64,000 bases of DNA, from contig VRMN01000001.1 of the NCBI GenBank assembly GCA_008690995.1, positions 1,860,001 through 1,924,000 of the forward strand. The letters are read 5' to 3'. Position numbers and translations under genes: made by a program. Position 1 is the stretch's first letter, and each line of letters opens with the position of its first letter. Below are positions 26,453-36,151 of this stretch, piece after piece. A model generated the notes under the pieces. The model saw nothing but the letters and a program-made list of their open reading frames with translations, made no database searches and was not told the DNA's origin. This DNA is from Porphyridium purpureum (lineage: Eukaryota; Rhodophyta; Bangiophyceae; Porphyridiales; Porphyridiaceae).

Positions 26453-26638
26453 AAACGCTGCACTCATGTCATAAGAAGCAGGTATTCAAATGGACGCGTC
26501 CACGTAAGCATTCGACCTCAGATTGTATTTGTACTGCGAAATTGTCACGTATGTGGAATGTCAGAGTTCAGACATCGTTCGAGAGAAATCCTGACTGCAA
26601 CCCATTATGACGTCCGTCACGGCGAGCGCACATGAGTT

Positions 26639-26854
26639 GAACAGTTCATAAAGGTGGTGGAGCGTTTTTCGGAAAAGATTCTGGACCTGTCATGGGGACC
26701 GCATTGGATCAAAAAGTTCGCCTCCATGCGTAACATAATCTTTGAGATCCAACGTTGCGAGCCGGGAAAGGCTTCATGTTTGGAAGGATGTGCGTCGGGA
26801 CCTGCCCGCTCATCCTGGCAGAATCTGCAGTCAGCTTTTTTGGCTTTTTTTTGA
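26639..26854 (+). pseudogene. Short protein-like remnant, family unknown
   Basis: About 70 codons (VERFSEKILDLSWGPHWIKK and onward) with a Cys-rich tail, no proper start, and no domain recognised. It may belong to the same decayed locus as the preceding stretch. Confidence 0.25.
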
Positions 26855-27255
26855 AGTCATGCTTGCCAAAATCCGAAATGCCCCTTGATGAGAGTACTGA
26901 TAATTCTTGCTTGCCAAGTGTTATCACGTCTCGTTTTCAGAACATACATCGTATTCAACGCTGATTTTCGCGTTAAAAGCGAATTCTGAACATGTCGGTG
27001 TCTGTACAGGCGACAAAAACGGCGAAAATACCTGCGCGTATTCAAGCACCGCCACGTAGGATTACAGGTGGATGACAGATCAATCAATCACCTCCGACCA
27101 AAGGTTCGCGGAAAATCTTTGTAGAATTCTCGTTCCGATAATCCGACCTGATGATGCCTCATCCAGCGCCTTGTGAGGCTGAACAAGACCAGTGAATCAT
27201 GCCAACGTTCCAAGTTCGGTCCCCCCATGTCTTAATCATTTGGCATGTGCCCGCT

Positions 27256-28722
27256 TCAGATGGCATTTGACGCACCAGGCGCGAACTCGCCACCAGTCAC
27301 TCGAAACTTGATTTTCTTGTGCACTGCCAGTGCTTTCAGGACTGTGAGCACTTCCAAATTGTATGAGGCGTCGTGTGCACGAAGCAGACCGTACTCCCGC
27401 TTCAGCTTGAAGATGGACTCCTGCAAATCTTTTCCAAACTGAGGATGATTGTTCGCGTTCGTATACAAGCCCAACTCACTCATCGCCTTCTTCAGTTCAA
27501 TCACATTATTGCCAAAGTCGCCCACGCGAAGTTCAGTACCCGGCAAGGAAAGCACAACAAGCGCGTGTGTATCGCTTGCGGTTGAAAGTGAATCACCAGA
27601 GTTCTCCTCGATCAATGATGTCTGCAAGACACTCGCTGGAGCCGTGATTCCCGGATTCGAACCAGCCCTCATATTATTGTTGGAAATATTGGGATGCGAG
27701 ACTCGTGGTCCCTGCTGTAGATCATGCAAATCCATGAGCAATTTCGCCACGAGGTTGGCGATTCGAGCATGCTTACCACCCAAGGGGGCCGGAGCCGAAG
27801 AGGCCGCTGCGGCATCTTCGGGACGAGCCTGGTTGTTCACAAGCCTCTGAATGATCGCTTGCGTCTGCATCAGAGCATTACCGCTGCGCGGTCCCTCCAA
27901 GCCAGCGACCGTCTTTCCCAATTCGTTCGCAACGGCAGTTGTGGCGCTCGCCAAAGCCGAAATGCCCACAGTCGTTGTCGGTGCTGAACCCACTGAGACA
28001 GCTTCCACTTTCGGCGTCTGCGACTCAGATGCGTGGTTAAACAAGGCAGACGATGTCGGGAACTGGGAGTTCGACGATTTCGAACGGTCTTGACGGTATC
28101 CGTTCATCCTCCTCGCCCTCTTTGCCTCCCTATCCTTCTCCTGTCGCACTAGAATTTGTCGCTTGAAGTTGCGGTGAAACTCGTCAAGCATTGAGTCATC
28201 TTGCTGGAAGAGCCATTCCCACTTACTCTTTCGTCCAACGGCCTTCTTTTTCCCGGTATCGCCGTCTTCGTCTGCGTTCGTCGAGAGCGACTTGCTCAAC
28301 GTCGTACTCGACGGGCGCCCTCCGTCACCGCGCTTTTGGATCCCACCAACGGCGCTGAGCATAGAGGGACGTTCCCGGCCGGTGGACGCTGGATTACGCG
28401 CTGACGGCCGGCTCGTCTTTGTGACCGGTTTCGCCCCGTGCGCGTTCGGCGGCGCTCCAAGTCCGGGCGGCCTCTGAGCAAGAACAAACAAAGGTGCGCG
28501 AGTGCCGTCGCCGGCGTCTTGCGCGTTTGAACCGGCGGATTCAACGCGCCCGTTGTCCTCCAGCCTCGCTAGACGCTCCGTCGCAGCCACTTCCATAATC
28601 CGGTCTCTAGAAAGGGCAACTGCGCCGTCTAGAGTAGCGACTCGACCAGCTATGTCTTTTCCTTTTAATGCAGTTTCGCAAGGGTCTCGGGCGTAGATTT
28701 TTTCAGGGCACCAAAGACTCAT
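27256..28722 (-). CDS. Protein with C-terminal peptidoglycan-binding-like (PG_binding_1) domain
   Basis: 488 residues. The first 380 are low-complexity Ser/Ala/Pro-rich with one basic helical patch (FQQDDSMLDEFHRNFKRQIL, then QEKDREAKRARRMN) near the middle. The C-terminus (about 395-460) matches the three-helix PG_binding_1 fold: LRVGDFGNNVIELKKAMSEL, GLYTNANNHPQFGKDLQES, FKLKREYGLLRAHD. In bacteria this domain anchors hydrolases to the wall; plant homologues occur in plastids and may relate to thylakoid membranes or to relic plastid peptidoglycan. Red algal plastids lack a peptidoglycan wall as far as is known, so the ligand is uncertain. The ATG at 28722 is used; the frame extends two codons to a TTG. 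Confidence 0.8.
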   Translation of the reverse strand: MSLWCPEKIYARDPCETALKGKDIAGRVATLDGAVALSRDRIMEVAATERLARLEDNGRVESAGSNAQDAGDGTRAPLFVLAQRPPGLGAPPNAHGAKPVTKTSRPSARNPASTGRERPSMLSAVGGIQKRGDGGRPSSTTLSKSLSTNADEDGDTGKKKAVGRKSKWEWLFQQDDSMLDEFHRNFKRQILVRQEKDREAKRARRMNGYRQDRSKSSNSQFPTSSALFNHASESQTPKVEAVSVGSAPTTTVGISALASATTAVANELGKTVAGLEGPRSGNALMQTQAIIQRLVNNQARPEDAAAASSAPAPLGGKHARIANLVAKLLMDLHDLQQGPRVSHPNISNNNMRAGSNPGITAPASVLQTSLIEENSGDSLSTASDTHALVVLSLPGTELRVGDFGNNVIELKKAMSELGLYTNANNHPQFGKDLQESIFKLKREYGLLRAHDASYNLEVLTVLKALAVHKKIKFRVTGGEFAPGASNAI

Positions 28723-29183
28723 CGACAAAGAGTTTCTTCAACACCGCGGCCGCACCTCCACATCTTCGAAACCGCCACAGCCCCCCGTTTCATGCGTCGC
28801 GTCAAGTTTTATACCAGGGAGTCTTTCGTCTGGAATCTCTTCTCCGAAGAGACTGGTTTCAACATAGTTGAACTTTCCTGGCGATACGAAGAAACACACT
28901 CGTTTACTCATTATCCCTTAGACCCAGCCGGCTAGCCCAGCGTCTTGGGATTACAAAGCAATTTGTGATTAACATGCACCTACGCAAGCGAAGAAATGAG
29001 TCACCGAATTGCAAACAATCAGAGAACATTAGCACTTTCTTCGAGAAATTGCTGTCTTTGCTATTCTTACATCCGAAGAGAAATTGGCAATAAGTGTCCT
29101 TTGACGTTGGCGACTGGACGAGCCATTCGATTGGATTGTTTCATCTTGCATGGAAGGACTGTGGCATCTTTCGGACAGAAGAG
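28723..29183. promoter_or_regulatory. Divergent spacer between PG-binding-like and Rad60-like genes
   Basis: 461 bases with no gene and no recognised motif; the ACTGTAC element is absent here. Confidence 0.4.
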
Positions 29184-29969
29184 ATGGCAGCCTCCGGTGC
29201 TTCGAAGCATGATGACTCATCTGATAGTGATGGGTCGGAGAATGTGTTTCTCGCAGAAGACGAGCCCAAGCCGACCGTTGAAGGACAGCAGCGCGCCGTC
29301 GTGTCGGACACTGAGGATGACGACAACTCTGACGATTTTGGCGACTGTCGGCCGCCTGCGAGACGGAGGAAACGAAGGCGAAATTACACCCACGGAGGCA
29401 CAGCAGCGCCCACACAGGCAGCGTGCGCAGCGGCCAGCAATGAATCCGGTGACGCGCGGATCGTGAATGTAGACGCCCGGATCATAGATGTGGACGCCGA
29501 CGAGCTTGACGTCACCGGAAATGACGCGCTGGAGCCCCCGCCGAACGCTTTGTGTGCGTCCTCCATGTTGCAGCTGGCGGAAATGCGCCGCGTGCGGAGG
29601 CAGGTTGAGGAAGAACGGCGCGCGCGGGAAGAGAGGAGGCGGAATGAGGCCGTGGCGGAGGCACATGACGAGAGTGCTCCTGGTTCTGACGAGGACGAGG
29701 ACGAGGACGGACACGCGGCAGGCTCGCAAGCAGAGGCGCACATTCGAATCAAGGCACGCTTCGACGATGGCTCGGACATGGTGTTCCGCATGAGTTGCTC
29801 GGACGCGTTCGCGAAAATGGAGCAGGCCATCGCGGCGAGGAAAGGTGTGGACTTGGCCAAGGTGCGCCTGGAGTTTGACGGCATGGTCATTGGATCGGAC
29901 CAGACGCCTACATCGCTGGATCTAGAAGACGATGACCTCATCGACATCATCCTTCTTTCAGACAAATGA
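29184..29969 (+). CDS. Rad60/Esc2/NFATC2IP-type SUMO-like domain protein
   Basis: 261 residues. Acidic Ser/Asp-rich N-terminus (DDSSDSDGSENVFLAEDE), a basic nuclear-localisation-like patch (ARRRKRRRN), a charged helix (MRRVRRQVEEERRAREERRR), another acidic run, then a C-terminal ubiquitin fold at about 190-260: IRIKARFDDGSDMVFRMSCS, FAKMEQAIAARKGVDLAKVR, LEFDGMVIGSDQTPTSLDLE, ending DDLIDIILLS. No Gly-Gly processing site follows, as in the SUMO-like domains of Rad60, Esc2 and NIP45. Those proteins bind the SUMO E2 Ubc9 and help resolve recombination intermediates. Only one SLD is visible, whereas fungal Rad60 has two. The upstream frame starts at GTG; the ATG at 29184 is preferred. Confidence 0.85.
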   Translation: MAASGASKHDDSSDSDGSENVFLAEDEPKPTVEGQQRAVVSDTEDDDNSDDFGDCRPPARRRKRRRNYTHGGTAAPTQAACAAASNESGDARIVNVDARIIDVDADELDVTGNDALEPPPNALCASSMLQLAEMRRVRRQVEEERRAREERRRNEAVAEAHDESAPGSDEDEDEDGHAAGSQAEAHIRIKARFDDGSDMVFRMSCSDAFAKMEQAIAARKGVDLAKVRLEFDGMVIGSDQTPTSLDLEDDDLIDIILLSDK

Positions 29970-30610
29970 GGTTTCGCTATCCACAGAGGAACGCCCAGGC
30001 AGGCACGCAGCCGCTTGCACACTGCAAACCTCGCGCCATTGGCGTTGGAGAAATCCGAGCGGGACACCGCTGGCACCTTTGCCCCACACGCAACCCTCGA
30101 GCCAGCAATCCCGAATAATCCAAGTCAAGGTGCCAAAGAAGAAGAAACCTGTGCTGACAATTGAGCCGCTGATTCCACATCATCGACCCAAATCGCAGCC
30201 ACTTCCAGCAAGGATGGGCTAGCCACCACATGCGAAAAGCCCGAAGCGGCTCGCTACGCGCCTCCACACGTTCCCACCACCCTTTCAACCTCTCATGTTT
30301 CAAACAGCTCAAATACTTCAAGGCACAATCAGAAACGATCGCGGTGTGTGGTGGTTACACACTTCCCGCCGGGTGATCAACGAGGCATGGTTTCTCCGAG
30401 ATCGCCGCTGAACGGCTGGCCAGAGGAGGTACAGCGAAGTGCTGGTGCGGGAGGAGTTTTGCCGCGAGACACGCGCCGCGCCAGTGTTTTATTTTTGGAT
30501 TTGGGTCCCAAGTGGACAGGCGGCATTTCTACGAAAAGCGCACCCGGCTTGTCCTACTGCGATCCCACCATCACTCCTGCGAAAGGATCAGCAGCCGTGT
30601 CGTGTCGACC
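29970..30610. other. Intergenic region
   Basis: 641 bases. One short in-frame stretch near 30100-30220 contains VKVPKKKKPVLTIEP but lacks a start of its own and is not called. Nothing else seen. Confidence 0.4.
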
Positions 30611-31189
30611 ATGGCAGCGACGCGCCCACATATAAAACACCACCCGAATGTTCTACTTGTTGATATGGATAGGCGCGTCCGAGACAGCCGCTTGGTGAAA
30701 CACCGAGTGCACGGAAAGTGCGGCGGCTTGGTCTGTCGGAGGCGGAAGGACGGACGGCACACAGAGATCGTCATGCAGAGCTCGATTTCAAAGTCCAAGG
30801 CGGCACATCTGCGCGCCGCGGCCGGACACACGGACGAGATGGCTGAGCTGTCGCTGGCCTCGCTGGAGATAGGCACTATTGCGCACTCGGTGCGGACAGA
30901 GTGTGCGAGGCTACAAGAACACTCGGCGTCTTCGGACGTGGACATGTTTGCGCTCGAGCACTCGACGTCGGGACAAAGAGAGCGGCAAAGCCGCTCCAGG
31001 CATCGGACGAAACGGGCCACCGTGCGCCGCGCCATGTATGCTCAATCACGGCATGTCGCTGCCGATGAGCTTGTGCACAAATGGCTCGAGATAAGAGTAC
31101 GCGTGTCGGATGATCGAACATCGCGGGTGCTTGACACGTCAATAGCACCGTACACAAGGGCTGCAATCACCGACCAAGGTGCGGCGTGA
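30611..31189 (+). CDS. Hypothetical basic protein
   Basis: 192 residues, no family recognised. The ATG has a good context (GACCATGG). The N-terminus is basic (PHIKHHPNVLLVDMDRRVRD), the middle contains a helical, acidic part (MAELSLASLEIGTIAHSVRT) and the C-terminal third is Arg/Ser-rich. No signal peptide or membrane segment. An overlapping antisense frame of 154 codons exists but is Cys/Ser-rich and looks like a shadow. Confidence 0.5.
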   Translation: MAATRPHIKHHPNVLLVDMDRRVRDSRLVKHRVHGKCGGLVCRRRKDGRHTEIVMQSSISKSKAAHLRAAAGHTDEMAELSLASLEIGTIAHSVRTECARLQEHSASSDVDMFALEHSTSGQRERQSRSRHRTKRATVRRAMYAQSRHVAADELVHKWLEIRVRVSDDRTSRVLDTSIAPYTRAAITDQGAA

Positions 31190-31865
31190 CTGCCCCACAT
31201 CGGTTGTAACCGCGGGATAAGTGAGTCCACAAGTTGTTCCTGTTGCACAAACGAACAGCACTGCTATCGTCAGTGTTGCACATATCATAAAATTCATGTC
31301 ATATTCTTTCTGTCTAGAATAGCTTGGAGACAGCTTCCGTGCAGTTTATGTGCTCGTGTGAACTTATCCTGGCTTCTGAGCGCAGCCGATTGGCTGCAAA
31401 AGTGCTTGGTACATGATTGCGTGCCGTTGGACACAGCGTCACTGCGAAGCACAGGCCCGTTCGCACATGTCGAGATGCTTGTCAATCACCCACAGCGTAC
31501 ACAAATGCATCTCGTCCCGATTTGGTCCTTCGTATTCCTGGGAAAGCGGCAGACTGTCAAGCTTTGACTTAGATGTAGATCCCGACGCTCGGACAGGCCT
31601 CGGAGAACAACGTTTTTTGGAGTTTATTGGTCAGCCTACGAAAGCCCACCAAAACAATCATCGTGCCCGCGCGAGTCGCGCAAATCTCGAAAAGTCAACT
31701 GGTCTTGCGAAAACGTGCCGTCTGCCTCGTTAAGAACTTGATAGAGGCCTGCATTTATTACTCCCAATTTCTACCACGAACCCAACGCGACTGCTCTGAC
31801 TTGTTTGGAGACCACTGTTCCACCCGCTTCCCATAACATAGTTTTCGCTATTTGCTGCTTCAAAA
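31190..31865. other. Intergenic region
   Basis: 676 bases between the basic hypothetical protein and the first secreted paralogue. Short open frames only; no motif recognised. Confidence 0.4.
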
Positions 31866-32624
31866 TCATAGGGAGTTGGTCCTGAGCTTCTCAATCCTCT
31901 CCGCCAAGCTCGACTGTCCGTCTAACAGTGATTTAAAGGTCGGCTTTTCCGCCACCGTGCGCGCGGTAAAGAAGCCAGTCAAGTCACCCAAAACCAGTTC
32001 CGGAAGGATGATCGGGCAGTCATCACCGCAGCAGCAAATCGGAATGAAGTTTTCCGGAGACGCGCCTGCAGTTGTCGGGTTCACATCACAGGAGTATTCA
32101 GCCGGGGTCTCGATAAACGTACACGCGCCCGTCGTAAGACCTGCGGCGATAAACGGAGCGAAGCCTCCCCCAACAGAGGCGCACGTGAGCGGTGAGAACT
32201 GCGTGTCCGCGACTGTATTCACTGCCAGCACCGAAGACAGCTGCAGCGTGCCTTCGAGGTTGCACGTCTTTCCGAGTGCTCCACAGACGGCCGTACAGGA
32301 AAGATCGTCTGGCAGGGACTCCACAAAGAAGCTCATGACCCAGTCATTCACGTACATCACCTTGGAGCAAGGTTCCAAGAGACACGACGAGTCCAAGCAC
32401 GACCCTTCCATCACCGAACAGCTTCCGGACGGAGCCATGGCCGGGATTGCCGGAGGTTCCTCGAAAAAGACCTTGGTCACCGGGCAATCAAACGTAACGC
32501 AGATTTCGCCCGATGCAAAGGAGCACGATCCTTGCGCGTCGTAGCAGAGAAAGTTCTGCGCGTGCACGACCGCGACAAGGAGACCCACAATCACCGCGTA
32601 CGCGGGGAGCATCGTTCTGGCCAT
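31866..32624 (-). CDS. Secreted cysteine-rich protein, tandem paralogue A
   Basis: 252 residues with a clear signal peptide (MARTMLPAYAVIVGLLVAVV, cleavage after VHA, mature start QNFLCYD). The mature part has many Cys at positions shared with the paralogue 0.7 kb away: FLCYD, CPVTK, GSCSVMEGSCLDSSC, LEPCS, SLPDDLSC, AVCGALGKTCNLEGTLQ, YSCDVNP, and a striking CCCGDDCP near residue 200. There is no membrane segment or GPI-type tail; the C-terminus is charged and helical. No family recognised; disulfide-rich extracellular or cell-wall-matrix protein is the best inference. The frame extends upstream to a GTG; the ATG at 32624 places the signal peptide correctly. Confidence 0.85.
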   Translation of the reverse strand: MARTMLPAYAVIVGLLVAVVHAQNFLCYDAQGSCSFASGEICVTFDCPVTKVFFEEPPAIPAMAPSGSCSVMEGSCLDSSCLLEPCSKVMYVNDWVMSFFVESLPDDLSCTAVCGALGKTCNLEGTLQLSSVLAVNTVADTQFSPLTCASVGGGFAPFIAAGLTTGACTFIETPAEYSCDVNPTTAGASPENFIPICCCGDDCPIILPELVLGDLTGFFTARTVAEKPTFKSLLDGQSSLAERIEKLRTNSL

Positions 32625-33355
32625 TTTCAAAACCCAACACACGCGCACCACCACCCCTTTCTCTCCCCCTCCTCCCTCCGTCGCTCAACCTCTCTCCGCA
32701 TGATGACCTCCTTGTCTATCTACCTACTTTACTCACTCTTACTTGTCAATCTTCAATTGCGCAGCGCAGCATATTAGATTCGTGCCGTTTACTCCTATTC
32801 CACGCGAGTGGCGTGGGCGTATTGTCGCGTGTATTGCAAAACGACGCGTTTTGTCAAGGTGCTTCGATTGTGGCGCGCGTTGTGCGTGTCCGGCGCGCTG
32901 CTGCGTCGGCAGGAAGGTGTACGATGGGGCTGACACCGCAGCGTGACGCGTCGTGGAACCCACAAGAGGAGGGGCGTGGCGCTTGTAGACTTTGGCGCAA
33001 ATGCGGGCAATCCTTCGGAGCGTGGCCTGTGTGGTCTGCGGATCGTATATGAACCGAGTCTAGCTCTGTGAGCTGGTAACGATTAGGAAACCCGACGCAC
33101 GGTACGAGCGGGAGCACGGACCACGGATCCAACTTTATACGTGCGGTACTTACATACTACGGAGACCTCTTGCGCTGCAGTTGTGCCTTACCCCATGTCT
33201 GGCATTTAAAAGGTTTTCTCGATCCGAATACATTGCCTTCTACAGCGCTGCGCGGAATCGAAAGTTCTCAAAAGTCCATTCCATAATTCCACTAGCCTTC
33301 CCGGCTCCGTTCTGCAGCGCTTCCCGGAATCCCATGTGCCCCCCGTTTTCTGCGA
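32625..33355. promoter_or_regulatory. Spacer between the two secreted paralogues
   Basis: 731 bases. The leader of paralogue A is purine-rich in the sense strand (GGAGGGAGGAGGGGGAGAG around 32660-32685). No gene. Confidence 0.45.
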
Positions 33356-34102
33356 TCACGCACGGTTCTCGCTCAGTCTCCGAATTTGTTCTCGCAGGCT
33401 CGGATACTCGGCAGACAATGAGTCAAAGTTCGGCTCCTCCGCAACTGTGCGGGACGTAAAGAAGCTGGTCATGTCACCGAGAACCAGTTCAGGAATAACG
33501 AGTGGACAATCATCACCACAGCAGCAAATCGGAAAGAAGTTTTCAGGGTTCGCTCCAAAGTCAACCGGATTCACGTCACAGGAATATGAAGCCACGTCAT
33601 TGGGGAAGGTACATCCGGCAAGCGTAAGACCTGGGGCAACAAACGGAACGAAACTGTTGCATGGGACGGGCGCGAATTGGTTTGCGACGGTCGTACTAAT
33701 GCCAGTTGGGGAAGCCGCCTGAAGCGTCCCAGCAAGGTTGCAGGTTTTCTCGAGTGCACCGCACACGGCGTCACAGGACAGGTCATCCGGCAGCGACGAC
33801 GCAAATGCGCTAAATGTCCAGTCATTCGCATAACGGGCTGGTGAGCACGGTTCCAGGTCGCACTCCGAGTTCAAGCACGACGTTTCCGCGATGAAGCAAC
33901 TTCCGGACGGGTTCATGGGAGCATCGTCGTATGGCTCTAGGAGGACCAGTTTTGTCAACGGGCACGCAAACGAGAAACACAATTCTGCGCCTCCCACCGA
34001 GCACACTCCGGGTGTATCATAGCACAAAAAGTTCTGCGCGTGCGCGACTCCGACCAGCGCGGCCAGCATCAGCGCGACCGCGGCCCACGCCATTCCGACC
34101 AT
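33356..34102 (-). CDS. Secreted cysteine-rich protein, tandem paralogue B
   Basis: 248 residues, alignable end to end with its neighbour. Signal peptide MVGMAWAAVALMLAALVGVA, cleavage after AHA, mature start QNFLCYD. Shared landmarks are SCLNSECDLEPCSPARYANDW, split by one variable residue, SLPDDLSC, AVCGALEKTCNLAGTLQ, YSCDVNP, FFPICCCGDDCP, then IPELVLGDMTSFFTSRTVAE and a charged helical end. The Cys pattern is kept while loops differ, which fits an old tandem duplication under selection for fold. No known domain. Same strand and head-to-tail with paralogue A. The ATG at 34102 is chosen over an upstream GTG because it starts the signal peptide. Confidence 0.85.
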   Translation of the reverse strand: MVGMAWAAVALMLAALVGVAHAQNFLCYDTPGVCSVGGAELCFSFACPLTKLVLLEPYDDAPMNPSGSCFIAETSCLNSECDLEPCSPARYANDWTFSAFASSLPDDLSCDAVCGALEKTCNLAGTLQAASPTGISTTVANQFAPVPCNSFVPFVAPGLTLAGCTFPNDVASYSCDVNPVDFGANPENFFPICCCGDDCPLVIPELVLGDMTSFFTSRTVAEEPNFDSLSAEYPSLREQIRRLSENRA

Positions 34103-35044
34103 CCTCCGACTGCGCAACAACACGCCAAACCCCTCTCCGTTCCCTCCTCGTTCCTTTCCTCCCTCCCGCGCTCAACCCACCTATCCCTCCACTACGTCTA
34201 CCCTCTTCAGCCCGCGTGTCCGCTATCGGCCGAGTTGACCCGCCTTTGCGCCACGCGTCTTCCATTCCACACACTCTCTCTTTCTCTCTCTCTCGCTAAA
34301 AATTCACGCAACGCGCCACGTCTCATACGATTCTCACACACGCCCAAGACGCCCAAGTTTCCTCCACACGGAAAGTCCGGGAGCTGCGTGTCCGTCTTTG
34401 GGTCGACACGCAGGTCATCACAAATATGCGCCACGTCCCTTGCCGACTGAACCCGCGCGTCCACGCTAGACGTAAAATTCACATATCAATGGGAGTTGAT
34501 TTTTGGGAGATGCAAGCGAGCGCATGATTCTTGATCGATCGGTGCAGCGTGTACACTTCCGCGATTCCAAGAATAGAAGCCAGCGCAGGAGAAAGGGGGA
34601 GCGATGGAGCAAGGCAGTGTAATGAGGATTGCAATGTCATGGCGCTTCGAAACGTAGACTGGGGTGGGTGTTGATGTGGTCTAGGCGCAGCTGCGTTCCA
34701 ATGCTCCGATGCGATGGGCTCGGGATGTTGTGCAGTCGTGGCGCGCGCTGTGCGTGATGGAGTGGATGGGAGCGTGCGTCTGCGTGCAGTCTGTGTGCGC
34801 GGGAACGCGGCTGCTGCTCGTGCGCAGCTAATGCGGTCCCGTGGTGGTGCTAGACCCTTCGCACATGTCGGAATCGTTCCTGCCTCCTTGGTAAGATAGA
34901 TAGACAGATAGACTCACTGACTGACTCATGGGCAGACGGATTGTCAGCCTGACCGCCTGACCTTCTGACGGACTGACGGACGGACGGAGTTCGACAAATA
35001 GTTTACAAGTAGCATGCTAGTCGGTTCATTTGCCGTCGTGTTTC
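34103..35044. other. Intergenic region with CT-rich leader and degenerate tetranucleotide array
   Basis: 942 bases. Next to paralogue B the sense strand is purine-rich (GA runs about 34270-34298 and 34145-34175). A degenerate tetranucleotide array occupies 34894-34989. No gene seen. Confidence 0.5.
34894..34989 (+). repeat. Degenerate tetranucleotide array (GATA, GACT, GACG units)
   Basis: About 95 bases that step every four bases through GATA, GACA, GACT, GACC and GACG units, ending in three near-perfect GACG copies. It looks like a simple repeat whose unit has drifted along its length. Confidence 0.75.
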
Positions 35045-35608
35045 CTATTTCAAAAAGTGCACAACTTGCTTCACGCCAGTCGAAGGGGATTTCAAGTCCT
35101 CTGCGAGAACGACCACAATCGTTTCTCGCACACGCGGGCTCGCCACGGGTGATCGGAAGCGCATGTGGCCCAGCGCGACCCTGCGTGCGGCCTCACATCG
35201 GTCGGGTGCGTGGTACGAGCGCCGAATACGCTCGCTCAAAATTTCGCGGTGTCGCGGACGACGCGTGGGTATGCTGGGAATCGCCCTCATCCCGCTCTCG
35301 CTGCCGTCGCTGATTTCCGGCTTGTCGCTGCCGCTCATATCATTTGAGCCCGACCCGCTCGTTCGAGGTGACTGTGCGCTGTTACCCTCGGCGCTTGACA
35401 GGTCCAACGTGTCGAGCTCGCCCAAGCTCCAGCGGCTGTTCGCGCACGAACGCTGCGCGGGCTGTGTGTTCTGTTGCATTTCCGTGAGTCGCACCTCATT
35501 GGCCCCTCCATAAGCTTGGTCTCTGAGACTGCCCACGTCGCAACTTCTCCTTGTCCGCCAGCAGCCGACTTTCACCCCGTCACTTCCGTATATATGTGTG
35601 GACAACAT
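35045..35608 (-). CDS. Hypothetical Ser/Arg-rich protein
   Basis: 187 residues from the ATG at 35608; an ATG at 35479 (MQQNTQPAQRSC) would give a shorter form. The middle is Ser/Gly/Asp-rich and probably disordered (SSAEGNSAQSPRTSGSGSND). The C-terminal third is basic and helical (RRPRHREILSERIRRSYH, later SPRVRETIVVVLAEDL). No domain recognised; nuclear or regulatory role is only a guess. The frame opens further upstream through a GTG. Confidence 0.5.
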   Translation of the reverse strand: MLSTHIYGSDGVKVGCWRTRRSCDVGSLRDQAYGGANEVRLTEMQQNTQPAQRSCANSRWSLGELDTLDLSSAEGNSAQSPRTSGSGSNDMSGSDKPEISDGSESGMRAIPSIPTRRPRHREILSERIRRSYHAPDRCEAARRVALGHMRFRSPVASPRVRETIVVVLAEDLKSPSTGVKQVVHFLK

Positions 35609-36151
35609 GGTTGCTGTCGTGACAAATTCCGTATGGCATGTTGTACGACGCCTGCTTGCGGCCAATATGATGTGCCCATTCCAACCTCCACTCGCACATA
35701 CCAAAACGGCTCCTCGTGGAAAAAGACGCCTCTCCTCATATCTAGTGCATTCTTCCGAAAGTCCGGCAGGGTGTTCGCTGACTGGGCTGTACGCATCCAG
35801 CAGGCGAATTCGACACGAGGTCACGTGAGAATTTCAACATGACTTAGTATCTGCTTCAGCAGATAAAGTGACAATCAGCCACCACGTTGCCTTGCGGACA
35901 AAAATCAAACGTGGCGTCGCATGACTTCGAGGACAGAAGCAAGGAGGGAAGGAAAAAATCTTTGGCGCTTATGTGCAGATTCAGGCGCCATTTCGGTGAT
36001 TTTGGTTCGGACTATCTGGTAGCGTGTATGACCAAACTGCTCACGGCCTTGCAAACAACCAGCAGGATTGTTGCCGCTGCGGCGCATGTCACATTCTCAG
36101 CTTGGACATGGCATGTACGTTCTGAGTTTCCCTTTAATGCCAAGTAAATTC
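35609..36151. other. Intergenic region
   Basis: 543 bases upstream of the Ser/Arg-rich hypothetical gene and downstream of SF3A3. Nothing recognised. Confidence 0.4.

Larger units (their letters stand above)
24173..27255. other. Three-kb gene-poor region with simple repeats and broken coding remnants
   Basis: No intact gene found. From left to right: purine/pyrimidine-rich LSM14 leader, a GGCGTTT hairpin (24373-24389), an AT-rich patch (about 24396-24446), 12-bp and 11-bp tandem repeats (24538-24657), then four stretches with protein-like reading frames that are each interrupted. This is the longest stretch without an intact gene in the window. Confidence 0.5.
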
